A stretch of 25,000 bases of DNA, taken from Prorocentrum cordatum (lineage: Eukaryota; Sar; Dinophyceae; Prorocentrales; Prorocentraceae). Below are positions 19,300 to 25,000 of this stretch, in pieces. A model generated the notes under the pieces. That model saw only the letters and a list, made by a program, of their open reading frames with translations. It made no database searches and was not told where the DNA came from. Numbering within the stretch: position 1 is the first letter of the stretch; every line of letters begins with the position of its first letter. Both the position numbers and the translations under genes were made by a program. The stretch covers positions 42,501 to 67,500 of the forward strand of contig CAUYUJ010020570.1 in the NCBI GenBank assembly GCA_963575745.1, in the 5' to 3' direction.

Positions 19300-20804
19300 C
19301 TAAGTAGCTGGGCCCCCCCTTTCCCTTCCGGTCATCACCAGCGTTAATCCTTCAAGGCAGCCAGGGAAGCGGTCCCCGACCCTGCTTTCTATCAGTATGT
19401 TGCGCACCCCGTTCTTGAGCTCAGCAGAGTTCCCGAGGAACAATCTGTGGCCACTATCTTCATCATACAGGAGGCAGAGCAAGTGAGCCTGGCAGCTGCT
19501 TGGGAGGATCGTGAGCAGATCTCCTGGCAGAGCCCTGGAATGTGTCCAGGTGGGGATCCTGCCGTCGGGTCTGAACGCCCATCTGGGTTCCCATGGACTG
19601 GGGAGCCCGGGGTAGGAGATGGTGTCTGTTGGAGGTGGGAAGTTTCCAAACCACAATCTCTCTCTTGGGCTGGCGACTGAGTCTGCCACGTTCATCCTAA
19701 CCACCCAGTCCAGATTTAGGCCCCCCATGGTAGCACAGATCGCCTTCCTGTGGGCTGCCGGCATGGAAGCTACGTTCTCCACCAGGACCACTATCTTCAG
19801 ATCTGGTCGTCGCTTCGCTGCCAGGCGCCAGCGATGGTCACCGCGAAGAAGCAGCACGACTGTGGCCCGGCCTGGCCGTCGCATCCTCCGAACTGTCCAG
19901 CGACGGACAGGTTGCTGCATGGAGGGCCTGCCACAATGAGCAGCGTGCTGCCTTGCTCCAGGGAATCCAAGCGTGCCCCCCACCACGTTCTGCTGCCAGG
20001 GTTGTCCCGTTCGCGAACCAGGTCCCACACGTCTGCTGCAAGTTGGCTGTGCGGGGGTTCACCGTCTACTGGGTCCGACGCGGCGCTCCATCTTCTGGCC
20101 ACCGCCTCTGCGGCTTCTCTGGAGTGCTCCACGAAGACCGATGTCCGGAACTTGTGGCTTGCTGCAAGTTTGTGAATTAGGCCCCCGATGGCCAGTCTGG
20201 CTAGTCCCCGTCCATCAAGGAGGGACCCCAGGTGAATGCACGTGCCGTCTCTGGATCCAACTGCGTCTGCCGCTGGGCCCCCTCGCGGCGCCACGCCATT
20301 CTGTTCCGCGAAGGCAACCTCCCTTGCTTCATCAACTCGGACCCTCCCTGAGATATCCCAGGCGGCGCGCCCAGGTCCTAGGCGGACGGCGCCCAGCTCA
20401 TGGAGGGACCTGAGTGTTTCCAGGATGAGATTATTGTCCAGCTTGGCGACTTGGCACGCGGCCAGGATGCGGTTCGAGGGAGCCACAGGCGAAAGTCCAG
20501 TTGCTTGATCTCTGTGCTGGGCCCAGACTTGCTGTAGGACGTCAACCGGTTGCGGCGCGGCAGTCGGCTCCAGTGTTCGTGGCTCCTGCATTCGCGGCCT
20601 TGCCCTTCTCTGCCCGTCGCCTGGGCCCTGCGCCCTGGGGGCGCGCCCGGTGATGCCCCTGGGCGGTTCTGAGAGCCCGTCCGTTGCAGTTCGCCCGGCT
20701 TCCCTGGCCCCTTCCCACACGTCAATGAAAGAGCGGGCGTTGCCTTCCCCTGGTCTCGAGGCACCTGTCCGACCTCTGGAGCGAGCTCTGTCCACCTGGG
20801 TCAA
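19300..20804 (-). pseudogene. C5 cytosine DNA methyltransferase, DNMT3-like motifs
   Basis: The enzyme family transfers a methyl group from S-adenosylmethionine to cytosine C5 in DNA. Motif I-like HLGSLLDGRGLARLA begins at about 20,237 and motif II VFVEHS near 20,138. Motif IV GPPCSNLS has its catalytic Cys at about 19,919. After a frame change near 19,820 come motif VI LVENVASM (Glu at about 19,779) and motif VIII SPRERLWFGNFP near 19,670. CSNLS, ENVASM and RERLWFGNFP resemble the DNMT3 forms CNDLS, ENVVAM and ARYFWGNLP more than the bacterial or DNMT1 forms. A canonical motif X is not obvious; RVGDRFPGCLEG near 19,350 may be the motif IX area. The frame ends at TAG 19,300-19,302, then stays open. 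The N-terminal 180 residues are basic and unrecognised. Methyltransferases inside LINEs are known from dinoflagellates. Subfamily placement is tentative. Confidence 0.82.
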
Positions 20805-20922
20805 TTTCTCCCTGCTGCCTGTTCCGACTCCTAATGTGCAGTCGTCTGGTTTCTTGCCGCTCTGGCCCCCGGCTGTGCCGGCTCCTGTGGTTGGCAGTGC
20901 GGGGGGGCTGCCTCACTGGTGC

Positions 20923-22295
20923 TCATTGGGGCCTTGGGTGATCACTTGGTGCAGCCTCTCGCTCAAAAATGGTGGGAGGATGAGCGGCGGCTGCCAAGGG
21001 CTGCCCAGGGGCCTGCTGCTGCTCCTCCGGGCGGGGCCGGTCCGTACGCAAGTTGGGCCAAGACGAGTCAAGAGCTGCCCTGAGCTGGCAGGCGTCGACC
21101 GCGTCTCTGGGGCTCTCCTGGCTGGAGCTGCCTCCAGCGATGGCTTGGATCCCTGCGCATGCTGACTCCGCTGTTAGCGCAGCCGTTCGAGAGAAGATAT
21201 TCCTACATGTCTGGTTTCTGGCTCCGGGCAAAGGATTGGCGCTCCAGTAGGCGGAGAAGGGGGCCAGCAGCCTGTCTGCGAGGGAGAGCCGTGCCAGCAT
21301 CATGCGGACCCGCCCCTCCAGCTGCGGCATTGAGGTGCCCCAGGCCATTGCACTTAAGACGACCCTCCATTTGTCCCTGTCGGGGCAAGCTTGCCTTTCC
21401 CACCGGGGCGGAGGGGCAAGGGGGGCCAGGGCGTCGGCCGCAAGGCTGAGCAGTTTGGCCCAGTCTGCTTCCATGCAGGGGGGTAAGGTGTTACTGCCCC
21501 TGGGGGCGCCACCTCTGCCAAGCGGGTCGCAGTCTCTCCTGCTGGGCGCGCTGTCGGGGGGCGGCCAGGCACTAGGCTCTGCGTCGGCGTTTCTGCGCTC
21601 TGAGTTGCTAGCGTCACCTAACCCTATTTGCTGCTCCTGGGCCGGGCTACTTCCATCAGCCTGTTGCCTGTCTGGGGACCGCATAGGCGCCCCTTGTGTC
21701 GCTCCGTCCTCGTCATGAGCTTCTTGCTGCGATGATGTGGTTCCCTGAGAGGATGTGGCACTCTGGGCTGCGGGAGGGGGCTGGTCTGGCGCGCACCCCG
21801 GGCTCTGGCAGCGGGCGCCCCGTTGCCGCGCCCGGCCGCGCACCCGCACTCTTCGGAAGGGTTCGAGCTGACACCGGGGTCTTGGCTGATGGCCGGTCGC
21901 ACGCGGGCGTTGTCCTCACTCGGAGCGGGGCCATTGCCAGGGAGGTGTCCTCCTGCAGGAGCGTCGGCATTGGTGGGGCGTGGGATGTCAATGCACTGTC
22001 ACGGGGAAACTACGACTGATGGTCGAGTCAGTGGGATGCCCCTCCGGGAGTTGGCGCGCTGACTGCCGTCAGCGGCGGGGTCCTCTGTTGCTCGCGCCGC
22101 ATGAGGGTCTGGCGCCTGCGCTCTGCCAGCTCTGTGCGCGAGGCCTTCCGGCGCCGCCGGTCTGCCAGGGGTTCGGCTGCGCCTCTGCCGTGCCGCGGAG
22201 CACTGAACCGGCCTGGGACCAGCGCTGCATTGGTTGGGGACTTGGGCACACCTGGTGGTCATACTAGGCCTGAGCACTCTGCCGGGGTCGCGGCG
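20923..22295 (-). pseudogene. Ala/Pro/Gln-rich region between ORF1 and methyltransferase
   Basis: The longest open piece is 21,849-20,923 (no ATG at its start). Its first half is rich in Ser, Gln, Pro, Ala and Asp and looks disordered. Its second half is helical (KWRVVLSAMAWG, RMMLARLSLADRLLAPFSAY, ALTAESACAGIQAIAGG). Upstream, 22,250-22,030 includes a basic helical segment (ASRTELAERRRQTLMRR). After the TGA that ends the 594-aa protein at 22,296 the same frame remains open for about 90 codons. It is probably the hinge joining the ORF1-like protein to the methyltransferase. No family recognised. Confidence 0.4.
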
Positions 22296-24080
22296 TCACC
22301 GTTCGCCCTGGGCCAAGTTGCGCAGCCTGTCAGAAAGCGTTTCCAGTAGGGCCTCCGTGCCCAGAGCGAGGGGGTGACTGGTGGACCCGTCGGTTTCAGC
22401 ACCCCGGCTTCCGGGCACTTCGAGCCAGGGGTGACGCGGGGTGTAAGTGGAGTCCGGCTCAGGCGCGAGCCACTGCGCGAAGGGGAGCTGCCTTGTTGCC
22501 TCTTCCCTTTTCCCTAGCTCGCCGATTAGTTGGAAGACATGGTCTCTGTCTAAGTTACTAGGGTCTGCCAGCTGACGGATCCATATCGCGGCGAATAGGT
22601 CCCAATTGTAGCGAAGTGTTGGTCCGCCTTCGCACGGTCGCTGCTGCTCTAGGACAAGCCTGGTCTGTTTTCTTCTTGCCGAGTCGCGGATGCTTTGCCC
22701 CCTAACGCAGGCCAGGAATCGACCATGCATACCACGAGCAATCAGGACCGCATCATCGTCGGCCCTCACTAGTTGCACGTTCGATCCCGCTGCTGCTCGG
22801 CTCCTAGGCATGAGCGCCTCCGCCAGGTCGGGGAAGGTTATTGGGCGGGCTGGCCCTGGCAGCGGCTCTACCGCAGCTCTGCTCCTGGGCGGGAGGGTAG
22901 GGCCTACGGTCTGGCTGGTGTCCATTCCGAGGTCAGCTGGCGCGGGTGCGGCGGCTGGCGCGGCGTCGACCTTGGCAAAGTGCACTGGGCCGGAGACCAG
23001 CTGAAGGCTCGCGCGGGCTCGCGGTCGGTCTGCTTCCCGATTTGCGGCTCTCCGGTCTGCATCGGACGGCAGAACGACTGTGACCCACGTGGGGGCCGAA
23101 GTAAAGAGAAAGCCAGACTCACCGCTCGTCGCTACGTCAACCGCCCCCCCCGCCGCGACGGCGGCCACCAAGTGCCCCCCTGGGTGGAGGATGGCGTGGA
23201 AGTCTCGGAGACCTTCCCGGTCTTCGGTCAACCTCCTGACGGCCATTGGGGCACATTTGCTCATGGCAGCATCGATGTTGTGGAGCCAGTCTTCCGTGAG
23301 GGGCGGAAGTGGCGCCCTGGTATTGGCGGGGTGGTCTCTGCCGTCCACTCCGGCTGGAAGTGGCCAGACTCTGGTGTGGAGTTGCACTCCGGGGGAGCCT
23401 ATTCCGGCTGAGAACATTCTTAATGTGCCGTGCCCTGGCAGCCAGGGATCTGGACGCATGTGTCGGGCCTGCACTGCTCCTATCTGCTCACCACGCCGAT
23501 CGCGGACTGTGATTTCCAGAATTTGTGGCTGGACCGCTCTCCTTGGTGCCTGCCGCACGGTTGCCTGGGCGAGGGTTTCGATGTGCTCTTGGTGGTCACG
23601 GGGGGGTCCGCCGTCACTTCTCACTTGTTCCCTTGAGGGGGTGGCTGGGAATATGCGAATAACTTGCGGGCCAACTGCAATGCAACTCGTCCCGGAAAAG
23701 GCTGCCGCCATGGTGGCAGCCGCTGCCATCCGTATGCGCACCTGCGTCATATGTCTGTAGTCTGCGCAGTCGAGGAACCATGCATAGACTGTGGAGATCT
23801 GCTCTACTGCGCCCGTACCAATGGTGGTTCCTATGGCGTCGACGACGTCCTGTTGTCTGGTCTGTCCTATGTCTGCCAAATCCCATCTAAGGTGGAAGCC
23901 GTCCTCCGGGTCGGCCAGTCGCACATACGAGGGTCCGCCATTCCAGTCTCCGTCCAGGAGGATTATTCTGGGCTGGCGCTGCCGTTCCCGAGGGTTCCTG
24001 GGAGCTCCTCTCTGAGATGCCTTAGGATAGGAGCTGCTATCCTCGCTGGGGTTTTGATTAGCAGCAATCCCGCACCACAT
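22296..24080 (-). CDS. Intact 594-aa protein of unknown family, ORF1-like position
   Basis: The frame runs without interruption from an ATG at 24,080 to TGA at 22,296-22,298. It stays open further upstream without another ATG, so I chose 24,080; translation could begin earlier. The first 35 residues are polar. An ordered region follows (RIILLDGDWNGGPSYVRL from residue 38, then STVYAWFLDCADYRHMTQVR near residue 95). The middle has beta-rich parts such as LEITVRDRRGEQIGAVQARH and SGFLFTSAPTWVTVVLP. An Ala/Pro-rich linker precedes a C-terminal part with LRYNWDLFAAIWIRQLADPS and DHVFQLIGEL. No CCHC knuckle, RRM signature, signal peptide or membrane segment is seen. As the 5'-most protein of a LINE-like unit it occupies the ORF1 place, where nucleic-acid-binding proteins are usual, but nothing in its sequence proves that role. 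It is the only long module without a break. Confidence 0.6.
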   Translation of the reverse strand: MWCGIAANQNPSEDSSSYPKASQRGAPRNPRERQRQPRIILLDGDWNGGPSYVRLADPEDGFHLRWDLADIGQTRQQDVVDAIGTTIGTGAVEQISTVYAWFLDCADYRHMTQVRIRMAAAATMAAAFSGTSCIAVGPQVIRIFPATPSREQVRSDGGPPRDHQEHIETLAQATVRQAPRRAVQPQILEITVRDRRGEQIGAVQARHMRPDPWLPGHGTLRMFSAGIGSPGVQLHTRVWPLPAGVDGRDHPANTRAPLPPLTEDWLHNIDAAMSKCAPMAVRRLTEDREGLRDFHAILHPGGHLVAAVAAGGAVDVATSGESGFLFTSAPTWVTVVLPSDADRRAANREADRPRARASLQLVSGPVHFAKVDAAPAAAPAPADLGMDTSQTVGPTLPPRSRAAVEPLPGPARPITFPDLAEALMPRSRAAAGSNVQLVRADDDAVLIARGMHGRFLACVRGQSIRDSARRKQTRLVLEQQRPCEGGPTLRYNWDLFAAIWIRQLADPSNLDRDHVFQLIGELGKREEATRQLPFAQWLAPEPDSTYTPRHPWLEVPGSRGAETDGSTSHPLALGTEALLETLSDRLRNLAQGER

Positions 24081-24920
24081 AGCCCGACCCTGTAGCCAAG
24101 AATTGACCTGCAGTCGGCGTGGGAGCACCGGACGGGTAAGGGCGGGGTGCGGCCGGGCGTACAGGAACGCTGTGGAGTCAGGCAAGAGGAGGAAGAGGGG
24201 CGCACCGGGCCATCACGCAGCCACCCGGCAGGTTGACGCAAGGTTCACCCAAAAAGGGCCACGCTGATTGGGGATCTCACGGGGGGGCAGCCGTGTGAGA
24301 GGGCGAGCGGGGACGGCTGCAAACGGAGGCCGACGAGATAAGCGACAGTGAAAGGCCACGCGACCAACCAATACGGCGCAGCACTGAGGATGGAGCAGAG
24401 CGCCGTTCCACCGAGGCGGAGCACTACGAGGCAGGACCAGGCGAGACGAGTGGGGAAAGGCAACAGGCACTGACGGGGCGAAGAAACCGCCAAGCAAAGG
24501 CGAAGATACTGAGCCTAGGATCGGCCTGGCCTGGATCGATGTAGGTGCGTGTCCTCTTAGGGATAGCGGCACGGCGAGAGGATCGAGGAGTTGGGCGTCC
24601 GCATCGGAGATCGAAGCTGGAACTGAGGACCGAAGATCGATCGGGGAGCCACCCAAGGCCACCGTGGACGTCCCAAGACATCTGGGAGCCCCAGGAGGTG
24701 GCAGCACGCAGCGCGGGATGGGACAAGGGGGCGGGCTTCTGAGAAGGCAGAGGGGTTTTGTTGGAGGACTCGGAGGCATCTCTCTTTTCGGTCAGCAGCC
24801 GCGGCCGAGGCACTCGGCTAGCAGGGGGCGCACGCCAGTGAATTAGGCCCGGCGGGAGCGTCTCACAGGGCCTCTCAGATCTCAGAACGCGAGTGGGATC
24901 TTTAGAGCAGGAGCCCTTTT
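24081..24920. other. Upstream region of the element, possible 5' UTR/promoter
   Basis: A minus-strand frame from 24,779 to TGA 24,213, in phase with the 594-aa protein, is Pro/Leu/Arg/Ser-rich and resembles a non-coding GC-rich frame rather than a folded protein. No promoter motif, spliced-leader-like sequence or element terminus can be defined. It may be the 5' untranslated and internal promoter region of the retroelement. Confidence 0.35.
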
Positions 24921-25000
24921 GCGACGGCGACGGCAACAGCGACGATGACGACGACAGACGCAGACCAGGGCAATGACACACGCCGGCAGACGACGACAGA
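24918..25000. repeat. Degenerate GAC-type trinucleotide repeat at window edge
   Basis: The last 80 bases are dominated by GACGGC, GACGAC and CAGACGACGACAGA units, a degenerate GAC-family microsatellite that continues past the window end. Confidence 0.6.

Larger units (their letters stand above)
6338..24080 (-). mobile_element. Giant composite non-LTR (LINE) retroelement, damaged
   Basis: The minus strand is coding-like nearly without a gap for about 17.7 kb. Modules in 5'->3' order are an unknown ORF1-like protein, an Ala/Pro/Gln-rich region, a C5 DNA methyltransferase, an APE endonuclease, a reverse transcriptase with CCHC finger, RNase H, a Cys/His finger region, a UPF1-like helicase and two unknown tail regions. 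EN-RT-RNase H in this order defines a LINE; no LTR, integrase or protease is visible. The methyltransferase has precedent in dinoflagellate LINEs; I recall no standard LINE clade with a UPF1-like helicase. Frame changes and stops show that this copy cannot make a full product as written. Neither end is defined: I see no poly(A) tail, 3' tail repeat or target-site duplication. An alternative is a LINE inserted between co-oriented host genes, but coding continuity across the module junctions argues for one unit. Confidence 0.7.

Noticed and set aside
23975-24010. Similarity of about 24 bases to 6286-6310 as terminal repeats of the element
   Set aside because: The match is short, imperfect and GC-rich, and the lower copy belongs to a minisatellite; it is not enough to call element ends.
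24213-24779. 188-codon minus frame upstream of the 594-aa protein
   Set aside because: It is in phase, but separated by a TGA, and its composition resembles a random GC-rich frame; I keep it as possible 5' UTR only.

Overview
This window looks like nuclear DNA of a microbial eukaryote, most likely a dinoflagellate. It is GC-rich, loaded with microsatellites and degenerate tandem arrays, and has no bacterial-style gene packing. Its long coding tract carries a non-LTR (LINE) retrotransposon core combined with a cytosine DNA methyltransferase. That combination has been reported in dinoflagellate retrotransposons (Symbiodinium). The taxon is an inference; no rRNA, tRNA, spliced-leader gene or organelle gene is visible.

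Layout. Positions 1-780 are an AT-richer flank without a recognisable gene. Positions 786-1110 are a compound CAA-type microsatellite. Positions 1110-5480 hold successive degenerate repeats: a CCCCAAGAGG-type short repeat, a roughly 100-390 bp dispersed-tandem family, a 160 bp family, and a 315-363 bp family whose embedded GA tract is greatly expanded in the last copy. Positions 5480-6330 hold no gene that I recognise, apart from a short minisatellite near 6200-6325.

From about 24,080 down to about 6,338 the minus strand is almost continuously coding-like, about 17.7 kb. In 5'->3' order it holds: an intact 594-aa protein of unknown family; an Ala/Pro/Gln-rich region; a C5 cytosine methyltransferase with DNMT3-like motifs; a linker; an APE-type endonuclease; a reverse transcriptase with CCHC-type finger; an RNase H; a Cys/His/Trp finger region; a UPF1-like superfamily 1 helicase; and two further stretches of unknown family. 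I read this as one giant composite LINE, or a LINE polyprotein fused to extra modules. The main support is that the reading runs through the junctions between modules rather than breaking into separate genes. The copy is damaged: about a dozen frame changes (two in C7/C9 runs), several in-frame stops, the reverse transcriptase catalytic YxDD box read as HVGD, and the helicase Walker A read as GPPGTWKT. It is probably a decayed copy, although homopolymer sequencing errors could explain some breaks.

The most unusual item is the UPF1-like helicase on the 3' side of a LINE core that also has a methyltransferase on its 5' side. A methyltransferase could mark the element's DNA, the endonuclease and reverse transcriptase would do target-primed copying, RNase H would remove template RNA, and a UPF1-type helicase could unwind RNA or RNA-DNA hybrids. 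That division of labour is inference.
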